64,000 nt of DNA from Chthoniobacteraceae bacterium (lineage in GTDB: Bacteria; Verrucomicrobiota; Verrucomicrobiia; Chthoniobacterales; Chthoniobacteraceae): positions 21,094 to 85,093 of the forward strand of contig CANFTB010000016.1 of assembly GCA_947449735.1 (NCBI GenBank). The letters are read 5' to 3'. Of this stretch, positions 1 through 9,516 are shown piece after piece (position 1 is the first letter of the stretch; each line of letters starts with the position of its first letter). The position numbers and the translations under genes are program-made. The notes under the pieces were generated by a model. It worked only from the letters and a program-made list of their open reading frames with translations, was not told the origin of the DNA and searched no databases.

Positions 1-2
1 TG

Positions 3-1106
3 AACGAGCCGGCTGCCGGGGAGAGTCCTCTGGACGTGGACGCGATCCACCGCCAGTTGCGGATACGGCATGTGAGGCGGGAGGAGGGGATTTTAGCCGC
101 GGTTTGGAAGAGGGAGAAGGCGCAGGTTCTGGACAGGAGGAACGAGCGACTGGAGTTTTCGCGGGCTCATGGGGCGGTGGGGGAGCATGTGGCGATTGCA
201 CCGTTGCTCTACGCGGGGCGGAGTTTCGGAGTGCTCGTGCTGGCCCGCGCGCTGGAGGATGATCCGTTTTCGATCGCCGACATGCAGGTGTTTGAAACGC
301 TGGCGGAACAGTCGGCCTTCACGTTGCGCACGGCGGAGGTGTTTTCCGACGCCGCGGATAAGCGCCGGCTGGACCACGATTTGGAGGTGGCTCAAGAAAT
401 TCAGAGGATCCTGCTGCCGTCCAAAGCTCCGGATTTTTGCGGTTTTGAACTCGCCGGCATGAACGTGCCGGCGAGGCATGTGAGCGGGGATTATTACGAT
501 TTTCTTTCGGTGGATCCTCTGCGCTGCGGGGTGGTGATCGCCGACGTGTCTGGCAAGGGGGTCCCGGCGTCCCTGATCATGGCGACCTGCCGGAGCGTTT
601 TGCGGAGCCAGGCGCCTGGGGAGGTTTCCGCGGCGCAAGTGCTCCATAACGTGAACGAAAAGCTGTTCCCCGATATTAAGGAGGACATGTTCATTTCGAT
701 GGCTTATGCCATTTTGGAGCGCGAAAGTTCGAAGGTGACGCTGTGCCGCGCCGGGCATGACGCCCCGTTGTTGTACCGCGCCTCGGACCGGTCCGTGACC
801 AAGGTGAACCCGCCTGGAATGGCGGTCGGCATCGACAGCGGCGAGGCGTTCAACCGGTTCACCCGCGATTTTTCTCTGGAGTTGCATCCCAATGACTGCC
901 TGATCCTTTACACGGATGGCGTGACTGAGGCGCTGGATTCCGAGGGAGAAGAGTTTGGAATGGAACGGATGACTTGCGCTATAGTGGAGAGTGCGCACCT
1001 GGGAGCCGGCGCCATTTTGGACAGGCTCACGAGTGAGCTCAAAAAGTTTGTCGGAGCCGCCCCCCAGCACGACGACATTACTTTAATTGTGATTAGAAAA
1101 AAATGA
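3..1106 (+). CDS. PP2C/SpoIIE (RsbU-type) serine phosphatase with N-terminal GAF-like region; 5' end truncated by window edge
   Basis: Frame is open to the left edge; LEVAQEIQRILLP, SGDYYDF, VIADVSGKGVPASLIMA, LYTDGVTEA and QHDDITLIV motifs typical of SpoIIE/RsbU phosphatases. Confidence 0.9.
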   Translation, partial: NEPAAGESPLDVDAIHRQLRIRHVRREEGILAAVWKREKAQVLDRRNERLEFSRAHGAVGEHVAIAPLLYAGRSFGVLVLARALEDDPFSIADMQVFETLAEQSAFTLRTAEVFSDAADKRRLDHDLEVAQEIQRILLPSKAPDFCGFELAGMNVPARHVSGDYYDFLSVDPLRCGVVIADVSGKGVPASLIMATCRSVLRSQAPGEVSAAQVLHNVNEKLFPDIKEDMFISMAYAILERESSKVTLCRAGHDAPLLYRASDRSVTKVNPPGMAVGIDSGEAFNRFTRDFSLELHPNDCLILYTDGVTEALDSEGEEFGMERMTCAIVESAHLGAGAILDRLTSELKKFVGAAPQHDDITLIVIRKK

Positions 1107-1660
1107 GTACAGAAACACCAAATACTTCGGAACAGATACTTGAAGCGAACCAGGAGCCTTCTGGGGTTGCTCCCGCCGAGGCGTCCTCGGAGGCGACAGC
1201 CGAGAATTCCATGCAGCAGGTTCAGGCAGATTTGGATCGTTTCCGGGACTTGGCGCTGCGGTCCCAGGCGGATTTCGAAAACTATCGCAAGCGTGCCGTG
1301 CGCGAACGGGACGACGCGGTGCGTTACGCAAATTTTTCGCTCGTTGAAAAGATCGTGCCTGTTTTGGACAGCTTTGAACTCGGATTGGCCGCCGCCCGGA
1401 ATTCGGCCGGTGCGGAGTCCCTAGTCTCCGGAATGGAGATGGTGAAGCGCCAGTTGGAGGATGTTCTGAATCAGGCCGGTGTGGAGAGTGTGGATGCGAC
1501 CGGGCAGCCGTTTGACCCGAACCAGCACGAGGCCGTGGCGCAGGAGCCCAGCGCCGACGTGCCCGAGGGATCGGTCGTCCGCCAGCTCCGCAAGGGCTAC
1601 AAGTTGAAGGAGCGTCTCGTGCGGGCGGCGTTGGTGGTCGTTTCGGGAGGGCCCGCCTAG
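1103..1660 (+). CDS. grpE: Nucleotide exchange factor GrpE
   Basis: RSQADFENYRKRAVRERDDAVRYAN...IVPVLDSFELGL and C-terminal GYKLKERLVRAALVVVS; next to dnaJ; ATGA overlap with upstream gene. Confidence 0.95.
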   Translation: MSTETPNTSEQILEANQEPSGVAPAEASSEATAENSMQQVQADLDRFRDLALRSQADFENYRKRAVRERDDAVRYANFSLVEKIVPVLDSFELGLAAARNSAGAESLVSGMEMVKRQLEDVLNQAGVESVDATGQPFDPNQHEAVAQEPSADVPEGSVVRQLRKGYKLKERLVRAALVVVSGGPA

Positions 1661-1890
1661 CATCCGAGTCTAATTCGGAACGGACGGAGACCTCTCGCCG
1701 GCGGACGCTGGCGCGGAGTGTCCGCTGCACGTACCCGGCTCCTACGGCTTTCTCTTTCGAATTGAAGCGCCGTTTGTCGGAGGTGTTCCTTCCTGTCCCC
1801 GGGGCGGTGCGGGTTCTGCGGTGTGCGGTTCCTCCGATTTAAAATTGTTTCAAAACAACATCGGTTTCTTTATTTTAATCCATCCCATTC

Positions 1891-3066
1891 ATGGCTTCTA
1901 AACGTGATTATTACGAGGTGCTTGGCGTGGCCAAGGATTCCTCAGAGGAAGACATTAAGCGCGCCTACCGCAAGCTGGCTGTCAAATTTCATCCGGACAA
2001 AAACCCCGGGGACGCCTCCGCGGAGGAAAAGTTCAAGGAACTGGGCGAGGCTTACGACGTGTTGTTTGACGAGCAGAAGCGCGCGGCGTACGACCGCTAC
2101 GGGCACGCCGCGTTTACGCAGGGCGGCGGGGGTGGCGGCGGGCGCGGGGGCGGCGGAGGTTTCCATGATCCCTTTGATATCTTCAAGGAGGTCTTCGGCG
2201 GGGGTGGAGGCGGGGGCGGGGATAATATTTTTGAACAATTCTTTGGCGGTGGAGGCGGAGGAGGCGGCGGAGGCGGCGGTCGCGGGGACCGGAACCGCGG
2301 CGACGACATGCGGTACGACCTGCAGATCAGCCTCGAGGAGGCTGCCAGCGGGTGTGAGAAGGAGGTCGAAGTCAGCAAGCGCGAGCGCTGCGACGGTTGC
2401 AAAGGATCGGGAGGAGAGCCCGGATCGAAGCCCGTGGTCTGTCGCGAATGCGGTGGGCGCGGGCAGGTGGTGACTTCGCGCGGCTTTTTCCAAATGGCGC
2501 AGACGTGTCCGCGCTGCCGCGGGACGGGGCAGAGCATCGACAAGCCGTGCAAACGCTGCAGCGGCGACGGGCGCGCGGCGGCGACGACTCAGATCAAGCT
2601 CAAGATTCCCAAGGGTATCGAGGACGGCATGAAGCTGCGTTCCACCGGCCAGGGAGAGGCGGGCGTCCGGGGCGGTCCTCCCGGGGACTTGTACGTGGTG
2701 ATGCACGTCAAGGAACATCCTGTGTTCGACCGGGACGGCAGCGACCTGATGTGCAAGGTTCCGATTTCCTTCACAACGGCCACTTTGGGGGGCGAGGTGA
2801 CGGTGCCGACACTCGGCGGACGCGCCCAGTTCAAGGTGGCGGCGGGCACCCAGAGTGGAACCACTTTCAAACTGCGCGGCAAGGGGATGCCGGAGCTCAA
2901 CAGTTCGCTCTACGGCGACCTGCACGTGCATGTGATCGTCGAGGTGCCCACCAAGCTGGATTCCGAGCAGCGCAAAAAGCTGGAGGAATTTGCGGCGTCG
3001 ATGGGGGAGGACAACTCGCCCATGCATAAGAGTTTCTTTGAGAAAGCCCGGGAGTTTTTCAGCTGA
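1891..3066 (+). CDS. dnaJ: Molecular chaperone DnaJ
   Basis: J domain with HPD ([10 protein letters not shown]), Gly-rich region, four CxxCxGxG-type zinc motifs, C-terminal DnaJ domain. Confidence 0.97.
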   Translation: MASKRDYYEVLGVAKDSSEEDIKRAYRKLAVKFHPDKNPGDASAEEKFKELGEAYDVLFDEQKRAAYDRYGHAAFTQGGGGGGGRGGGGGFHDPFDIFKEVFGGGGGGGGDNIFEQFFGGGGGGGGGGGGRGDRNRGDDMRYDLQISLEEAASGCEKEVEVSKRERCDGCKGSGGEPGSKPVVCRECGGRGQVVTSRGFFQMAQTCPRCRGTGQSIDKPCKRCSGDGRAAATTQIKLKIPKGIEDGMKLRSTGQGEAGVRGGPPGDLYVVMHVKEHPVFDRDGSDLMCKVPISFTTATLGGEVTVPTLGGRAQFKVAAGTQSGTTFKLRGKGMPELNSSLYGDLHVHVIVEVPTKLDSEQRKKLEEFAASMGEDNSPMHKSFFEKAREFFS

Positions 3067-3180
3067 TGCTCCCCTTGGGCGGGCGTCTTTCTGTGTTGCG
3101 GTCAGCCAGCTTGTCAGGGTGGCCGGCGGGACGGCACGCCTAGGGGGCCGAATTTTTCACGGCCGCAGCTTATTTAACCT

Positions 3181-3903
3181 ATGTCCCGCTTTTACGCTCC
3201 AAAGGCCCGGTGGTCCGGTGGTCGGGTGTGTCTGGATGAGTTCGAGGGGAGGCACGCCGCGGAGGTTTTGCGGCTGGGGGTGGGCGACGGCGTGAGCATT
3301 TTCGACGGGGAGGGTCGGGTGGCCCGGGCGCGCTTTTCGAGCGTGTCCAAAAAGCGCGTGGAGGCGGAGGTTGTTTCTGAGGAGTGCGAGGCACCTCCCG
3401 CGGGACGGACCACCCTTGTGCAGGCCATTCCGAAGGGCAAACTGTTCGACTGGATCCTAGAAAAAGCGACGGAGTTGGGGGCGGCCCGGATTGTGCCGCT
3501 TTTGAGCGAACGCACGGTGGTGCAGTTGGACGGGGCGGAGCGCGAGCGCAAGCGCGAGAAGTGGCAGCGGGCGGTGGTGGAGGCATGCAAGCAATGCGGC
3601 CAGAACTGGTTGCCCGTGGTGGAGGAGCCTGTGTCGCTGCCCGTTTTTTTGCAAAAGCCCTCCGCGTCGGATGCGTGGGTGGCGTCTTTGCACCCCGGGG
3701 CGGTGCCTGTGCGGGAGGCGTTTTCCGGGCCTGTGGCGGGGGATGTTTCGGTATTTGTGGGGCCGGAGGGGGACTTCTCCCCGCAGGAAATGGAGCGGAT
3801 TGTGGGCTGGGGGGCGCGGCCGGTCAGCCTTGGGAGGATCGTTTTGAGGGTGGAGACAGCGGCGATGTACTCCTTGAGCGTGCTCGCAAGCATGAGGCCT
3901 TAG
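3181..3903 (+). CDS. rsmE: 16S rRNA (uracil1498-N3)-methyltransferase RsmE
   Basis: LFDWILEKATELGAARIVPL, FVGPEGDFSPQEME and LGRIVLRVETAA motifs of the RsmE SPOUT family. Confidence 0.93.
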   Translation: MSRFYAPKARWSGGRVCLDEFEGRHAAEVLRLGVGDGVSIFDGEGRVARARFSSVSKKRVEAEVVSEECEAPPAGRTTLVQAIPKGKLFDWILEKATELGAARIVPLLSERTVVQLDGAERERKREKWQRAVVEACKQCGQNWLPVVEEPVSLPVFLQKPSASDAWVASLHPGAVPVREAFSGPVAGDVSVFVGPEGDFSPQEMERIVGWGARPVSLGRIVLRVETAAMYSLSVLASMRP

Positions 3904-4074
3904 CGTGGGCGACTGGGCCCGGGGTTGGCTCGGCGGTGGCGGGGTGGGTGTTTTATAGGCTTAAAAAAGGGCCAAGCTTGGTGTAGTCTCGAGGGCTTCA
4001 AACTTTTGTTGCTCCGGACCCCTCCAAACGGCTTGCAGGAAAGCTGCGGGATGCGAGTCTGGAGGGCTCTCCCA

Positions 4075-7000
4075 ATGGACGCACCCCAATCCGAGTTTCC
4101 GCTGCTGTTAGAATCCCTTGCCCGGCTGAAGGCGTGGGAGGAGGAGGCTGCCGCGCTTCAAAAAGCGGCCCGGGTCAAGGTGCTGCCTTGGGTGCATCCG
4201 AGCCGGAAGGAAAGGGGCTTGCGTGGCCAGATTCGTTCGGAGGGGCTCTCCCTTCATGTGGATTACACGGAGAGGGTGGAGGGGGCTGTTTTCGGGTGTA
4301 GCGAATGCGGCACCGGCGGATGCGGACACGTGCTGCTGATTTTTTCGAACTACTTCAACACCCCGATCGCGGAACTGATGCGCCTGCTTGCCGCGCCTTC
4401 GGTGCAGTCCGGGGGCGCGTCTGCTGCGGCCGGAACGTCCCGTGCCGGAGGAAAGGGCGGCGTTTCGAGCACCGGGGATGCGGATCCGGGTGTCGGGGTC
4501 GGTTTCCGGGCGGAGGTGCTGAAACGGCTCAACAGGCAGTTGAGCGCCATGGAGCGGATTTACGTGGAGGCTGTGGAGGGTTTTTACCGGCGGCACGCCG
4601 GGTCGCGGCTTTTGACGGCGAACGCGCTGGAAGTTTTTCTCGGAAACAAACCTTTAGCGGCATGGGAATTGGTGGAGTTGTGGCCGCGTACCCCCGAGGG
4701 GGACTGGGAGGCCTGGCTTTACCTTTCGGTGTTTTTGAAAAACCGGGGTGTGCAGTTTCCTGAGTTTTTAGAGGCGGTGACAAAGAGCGCCGACACCGCG
4801 CAGCTCGCCGATGATTGGGAGCGCCAGCAGGCGCTCAGGATGTGGGAGGAGGGGTTGGAGAAGATGCTGGCTGAGGATGCCGTCGAAAGCGAAAGGACGC
4901 GCTGGGAGGCACGTTTAGTGATGCGCCCGGAGGCGGTGCACGTGCAGTGGTTGAGGGGAGGGGCATTGGAAGCAGGGGAGCAGGGGGAGTGGCAGGACGC
5001 CGCGGACTTTCCTTTTTCCGACATGGCTGCGTTGCTCGATGCGGGGCGGATTGATTGTTCGGATCAAACCCGGATTTTGGTGGAGATGTTCCTGATGTGC
5101 GGCGGTGCTTCTGGGATGATTTCCTACGGCCGCATGGACGCTCGTGAGGGACTCGCGCGGCTCCTGACGCATCCCATTCTGGAGGAACGAGTGATCGCGG
5201 TCTCTGGTAACCTGCTTTGCCGATCGGCCCGGCGTATGCAATGGAGGCTCAGTCCGGAGGCGGGTTCCAGGGGAGGCGACCTGGGCGCGAATTACGTGCT
5301 CGAGCTTGTGTTTGAAGACGGCCAGAAGCCGCCTGCGCCGCTTTTTTCGGCAGGGGGAAGCGTGAACCTGTATTTTACGACGGACACGGTCTTCCGTACG
5401 GCGCCGCTTCTGAAGGTGGATCCCTCGGTGCCGCTGCGCATTCCGGCGGCGGGCCTGCTTTCTGGGCGTGCGATGCAGTTTCTTGCGGGGCTGGGCGTTC
5501 CGCTGCCCGGGGAGTTGGAAAACCGTGTGTGGGCGCTGGAACCGGAGGTGCGCCTGCGCTGCCGTTTGGAGGAGCGGGGAGGCGAGGAGCGTTTGTGCGT
5601 GCGGGCGTGTGCGCAGGTACGGGCTGCCGAGGGGGACGCCGAGACCGAGCAGCATCCGGGGGGCGGGGAGCAGGTTTACACCCAGCAGGGTTGGATGGTT
5701 TCCAGAGCGATGCCCAAGCGCAAGGACCGTGTACTGGTTTTGAACGATGCGCGCATGAAGCAGGTGCCCCGCCTGCTCAAGGAGATCGGTACCTCTCGTT
5801 TCCGGGTGGAGGATGAAAGCTGGGACCGGTTGATCGGGCGCCGCTTTCCCGAGGAGTTTAGCGCCTGGATGGAGGAGCTGCCGGCGGGAGTGCACGTGGA
5901 TTTGGAGGGGGACCTCGCGAGTCTTAAGGATGCCGTCGTGAGCGGGTCCCTGCATCTGGAGGCTCTGGAAGCGTCTCCCGATTGGTTTGATTTGCACGTG
6001 GCCCTGACCTTGAGCGACACGGAGCTCACTAAGGAGGAGATCCGGATGCTTCTGGAGGCCCGCGGCAAGTTTGTGCGTCTCAAGGACAAGGGCTGGCGCA
6101 AGCTGGAGTTTGAGCTGGACGAGGAACAGGAAGATCAACTTTCGGAGCTTGGGATTAATCCGCTGGAGCTCGGGGGGCCGCCCCAGAGGTACCACGCGCT
6201 GCAGCTCGCCGCCTCTGCGGCAAGCCACCTGATCGAGCAGCAGGTCAGGGAGGGCATACTCAGGCGCGCCACGGAGTTGCAGACGAGCGTCACACCGCCG
6301 GTGCCGGAGGCCGTCCAGGCGACGCTTCGGGCGTATCAGGTGGAGGGTTTTCACTTTCTTTCATACCTCAGCTCCAACCGGTTCGGGGGCATTCTCGCCG
6401 ACGACATGGGGCTCGGGAAAACGCTCCAGACTCTGGCGTGGATTTCGTGGCTTAAAGCCGACCCCGGGTTTGCGGGAAAGACCGTGCTGGTGGTGTGCCC
6501 GAAGTCTGTGGTCCAAAACTGGGTCATAGAATCGGAGCGGTTTGTACCGGGGCTGAGGGCATTGATCTGGCGGGGTGGAGACGCCGCCGCCCTGCGGAAG
6601 ACTCTCAAGGATGTGGATTTGCTAGTGATCAACTACGCCCAGTTGCGGATTTCCGCGGAGGTTGTCACCCGTGTGGAGTGGGGGGCCGTCGTGCTGGATG
6701 AGGCGCAGTACATCAAAAACCCGGCTTCGCAGACGGCCACGGCTGCGTGCGCGCTACAGGGGGCGCACAGGCTTGCGCTGAGCGGCACGCCGATCGAAAA
6801 CCGGCTGCTCGATCTCTGGAGCATCATGCACTTCGCCATGCCCGGATTGCTAGGGCTGCGCGCGCATTTCAACAAGAACTACGACTCCCGCACGGACCCT
6901 CTGGCGCGCCGCCGTCTGGCCGCCCGGATCCGGCCATTCATTCTGAGGCGCACCAAGGGCGAGGTGGCCAAGGACCTGCCGGAGCGCATCGAAGAGGATC

Positions 7001-7701
7001 TGGTGGTGGAGATGGAGGGGACCCAGGCCCAGCTGTACCGCGCGGAGTTGAAGCGCGCCAGGCAGGCGCTCTTGAAGATTAAGAGTTCTAGGGAGTTGGA
7101 CAAGGAGCGCTTCAACGTGCTCACGTCCCTGCTGCGTCTGCGCCAGATTTGCTGTCATCCGGGCTTGGTGAGCGACGAACACGGCCACGCCGACAGTGCC
7201 AAGATGGAGGCGCTGGTGGACCTGCTCGAGCCGCTGGTGGAGAGAGGTCAGAAGGTGCTGGTATTCTCTCAGTTCGTGGAGATGCTGGCGCGCATCGAGC
7301 GGGAGATCGACGCCCGTCAGTGGGACTCTTTCCTGCTGACCGGCGAGACGGAGGATCGCGGAGAGCTGGTCGAGTCCTTCCAAAAGCACGAGGGCGGGGC
7401 CGTGTTTTTGATTTCGCTGCGGGCGGGTGGGATGGGGGTGAACTTGACCTCAGCCTCCTACGTGGTTTTGTTCGACCCTTGGTGGAACCCGGCCGTGGAA
7501 AACCAGGCGATCGACCGGACGCATCGCATCGGACAGACCCAGCAGGTGATCGCGTACCGGCTTGTGGCCAGCGGTTCCGTGGAGGAGAAGATCCGACAGT
7601 TGCAGAGGACCAAGAGCGCTATGGCCGGGGACATTCTCGGGGAAGAGACATTCGCCAAGGCGCTGACCCTCGACGATTTTCAGTTTCTATTGGAGGAATG
7701 A
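4075..7701 (+). CDS. SNF2/SWI2-family DEAD/DEAH-box helicase with degenerate N-terminal SWIM-like Cys/His cluster
   Basis: ILADDMGLGKTLQTLAW (Walker A), VLDEAQYIKN, ALSGTPIENRLLDLWS, LTSLLRLRQICCHP, FSQFVEML, GGMGVNLTSASYVVLFDPWWNPAVENQAIDRTHRIGQ. Open frame begins at 3925; ATG 4075 chosen for the upstream GGAGGG. Confidence 0.93.
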   Translation: MDAPQSEFPLLLESLARLKAWEEEAAALQKAARVKVLPWVHPSRKERGLRGQIRSEGLSLHVDYTERVEGAVFGCSECGTGGCGHVLLIFSNYFNTPIAELMRLLAAPSVQSGGASAAAGTSRAGGKGGVSSTGDADPGVGVGFRAEVLKRLNRQLSAMERIYVEAVEGFYRRHAGSRLLTANALEVFLGNKPLAAWELVELWPRTPEGDWEAWLYLSVFLKNRGVQFPEFLEAVTKSADTAQLADDWERQQALRMWEEGLEKMLAEDAVESERTRWEARLVMRPEAVHVQWLRGGALEAGEQGEWQDAADFPFSDMAALLDAGRIDCSDQTRILVEMFLMCGGASGMISYGRMDAREGLARLLTHPILEERVIAVSGNLLCRSARRMQWRLSPEAGSRGGDLGANYVLELVFEDGQKPPAPLFSAGGSVNLYFTTDTVFRTAPLLKVDPSVPLRIPAAGLLSGRAMQFLAGLGVPLPGELENRVWALEPEVRLRCRLEERGGEERLCVRACAQVRAAEGDAETEQHPGGGEQVYTQQGWMVSRAMPKRKDRVLVLNDARMKQVPRLLKEIGTSRFRVEDESWDRLIGRRFPEEFSAWMEELPAGVHVDLEGDLASLKDAVVSGSLHLEALEASPDWFDLHVALTLSDTELTKEEIRMLLEARGKFVRLKDKGWRKLEFELDEEQEDQLSELGINPLELGGPPQRYHALQLAASAASHLIEQQVREGILRRATELQTSVTPPVPEAVQATLRAYQVEGFHFLSYLSSNRFGGILADDMGLGKTLQTLAWISWLKADPGFAGKTVLVVCPKSVVQNWVIESERFVPGLRALIWRGGDAAALRKTLKDVDLLVINYAQLRISAEVVTRVEWGAVVLDEAQYIKNPASQTATAACALQGAHRLALSGTPIENRLLDLWSIMHFAMPGLLGLRAHFNKNYDSRTDPLARRRLAARIRPFILRRTKGEVAKDLPERIEEDLVVEMEGTQAQLYRAELKRARQALLKIKSSRELDKERFNVLTSLLRLRQICCHPGLVSDEHGHADSAKMEALVDLLEPLVERGQKVLVFSQFVEMLARIEREIDARQWDSFLLTGETEDRGELVESFQKHEGGAVFLISLRAGGMGVNLTSASYVVLFDPWWNPAVENQAIDRTHRIGQTQQVIAYRLVASGSVEEKIRQLQRTKSAMAGDILGEETFAKALTLDDFQFLLEE

Positions 7702-7704
7702 CCG

Positions 7705-8409
7705 GTGGGCAGTCCCCAAAGCGCAAAGATCCTGCTTCTCAAGCGGCTCGCGTTTCGGTGGGCCCTGGGGCAGGGGTTTCGCGTCGCGGCGATAGACCTG
7801 CCCCTGCCGCAGCTCAAGATCCGACTGGATGTGGCCGCCTGCAAGCCCGAGCCGCCCCGGAGGGTGCGCGGCAAGACCGTTTTTAAACCCGGGGCGACGG
7901 TGGTTTTTGAATGCAAGACGAGCCGGGCTGAGTTTCTGAAGGAGACCAGGTGCGAGGATTCGATCCAGATCCGGATCGAGGAGCTTCAGGCGCAGCGGCT
8001 GGTTTATGAGGAGTCTTTGCGCAGGAACTTTCCCACGCTGAGGGAGGGAGAGACCCTTTTTCCCGAGTACGACGTATTCAAGTACCGGGATCTGGGTTTG
8101 GAGCCTTACAACCTCCTTATGGACGAGCTTGACGAGCTCACCCGGCGGGTGCGGGCCAATGGAAAGTTCGCAAAACTGATGCGCTGGCGGGCTGCCAGCC
8201 TTCATTACCTGGTGGTGGAGCCCGGGGTTGCGGGCGTCGGGGAGCTGCCCCCCGGCTGGGGCCTGTTGGAACGTGGGGAGGCTTCGCTGGAACTTCTGGT
8301 GCGCGCCGAGTGGAAGGAGAGCACGGACTTGAATCGATGGAACTTCATGAACAGGATAGCGTTGGCTGCAACCTCCGGGCTGGATCGGAGACTGGACGGC
8401 GGGTGGTGA
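7705..8409 (+). CDS. Putative PD-(D/E)XK nuclease-superfamily protein (MmcB-like?)
   Basis: RLDVAA ... VVFECKTSRAEFLKE resembles the D...ExK core, followed by LPPGWGLLE; GTG start 3 nt after the SNF2 stop. Confidence 0.6.
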   Translation: MGSPQSAKILLLKRLAFRWALGQGFRVAAIDLPLPQLKIRLDVAACKPEPPRRVRGKTVFKPGATVVFECKTSRAEFLKETRCEDSIQIRIEELQAQRLVYEESLRRNFPTLREGETLFPEYDVFKYRDLGLEPYNLLMDELDELTRRVRANGKFAKLMRWRAASLHYLVVEPGVAGVGELPPGWGLLERGEASLELLVRAEWKESTDLNRWNFMNRIALAATSGLDRRLDGGW

Positions 8410-8620
8410 GTCCGTTTTCCGCGGGTTTTTTCGGGGGGAGGCTCCGGTTGCGGGCGCGTAAAAATCTCGTTTGATTTAAATTCCTGAAATCGAATACCCT
8501 AATGCCTCGGGCCTGGCTCTTTCAGGGCTTGAACGCGCAGTTTGCGTTGTCATTGTCTGAATCGAAACTAACTTACTGTTCCCTGAGGGGAGAAATCCCC
8601 AATTAGCACCCAATATCTCT

Positions 8621-9223
8621 ATGCATCCATTTTTTGTCTGGTTTCTCTCCATGGCCGTTTGGTGGTTCGTGTCTTCTTTCTTTGAGTGGACGTTGCATCG
8701 GTTCGTGATGCACCGGCCGGTGGGTTCCTTTGACTATCCCTTCAAGGCCCACGCCGTCATACATCATCAGGTTTTCAAGGCGGACCACACTTACCACCTG
8801 ATTAACCCGAGCGACCGCAAGACGATCCCTATGGCGTGGTGGAACGGCCCCGTTCTGGTGTTGATCGCTTCGCTGCCGGTCGTTCCCGTCGCACTCCTGC
8901 TGCAGAACCTCTGGGTTTGGGTGGGCGCCGCGTCTGGCACTGCGATCTACTACTCCATCTACGAGTACATCCATTGGTGCATGCACCTTCCCAAAGACCG
9001 CACGGTGGAGCGTTCCTGGTTGTACCGCCGCCTGAACGGACATCACCTTTTGCACCACAGGTACATGCACAAGAATTTTAACGTGGTGTTTCCCCTGGCC
9101 GATTTTTGCCTGGGAACCCTGATACTGCGTTCCAAGATCCGTTTCGCCCAGCCGACCGGCCCTGCGGTTCCGGACGTGCAGCCAGTCGGGGTACCGTTGG
9201 AAGAGGCGCAAGCCGCCCACTAG
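8621..9223 (+). CDS. Fatty acid hydroxylase / sterol desaturase superfamily membrane protein
   Basis: Histidine clusters HRFVMH, HAVIHH, DHTYH, HWCMH, HHLLHHRYMH and several hydrophobic segments. Confidence 0.8.
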   Translation: MHPFFVWFLSMAVWWFVSSFFEWTLHRFVMHRPVGSFDYPFKAHAVIHHQVFKADHTYHLINPSDRKTIPMAWWNGPVLVLIASLPVVPVALLLQNLWVWVGAASGTAIYYSIYEYIHWCMHLPKDRTVERSWLYRRLNGHHLLHHRYMHKNFNVVFPLADFCLGTLILRSKIRFAQPTGPAVPDVQPVGVPLEEAQAAH

Positions 9224-9252
9224 GGGCAAGCGACTTCAAGGTTTTTACATCG

Positions 9253-9284
9253 AAAACCCGCCTTCCAAGAGGCGGGTTTTTTGT
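9253..9284 (+). terminator. Rho-independent terminator
   Basis: AAAACCCGCC-TTCCAAGA-GGCGGGTTTTTT perfect stem just after the hydroxylase gene. Confidence 0.85.
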
Positions 9285-9516
9285 GCCCCAGAGAGAGGCT
9301 CCGGGATCCCGGCTCTGCGTTTTCTGGAGTGAGTGGCGGGCCGCTGGGCGGAAGGTGGGTGCACTGGGCCGGTTTTGGCGGAGGTTATTTCTCGTTGAGA
9401 AAAATGGGTGAACCTTTTTGTTTTCTTTTCTGCTGCTGCTTTTTTGAATAAACCTTAACTTATGCCTCCACCAAACCGACTGTTCTGGGTAGGCATGACC
9501 ATTCAATTTTTCGTAC

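Noticed and set aside
1942-3027. 361-aa minus-strand ORF
   Set aside because: Antisense to dnaJ; repetitive Ala/Pro composition is a by-product of the Gly-rich tracts.
4915-6354. 479-aa minus-strand ORF
   Set aside because: Antisense to the SNF2 helicase gene; no domain-like sequence.
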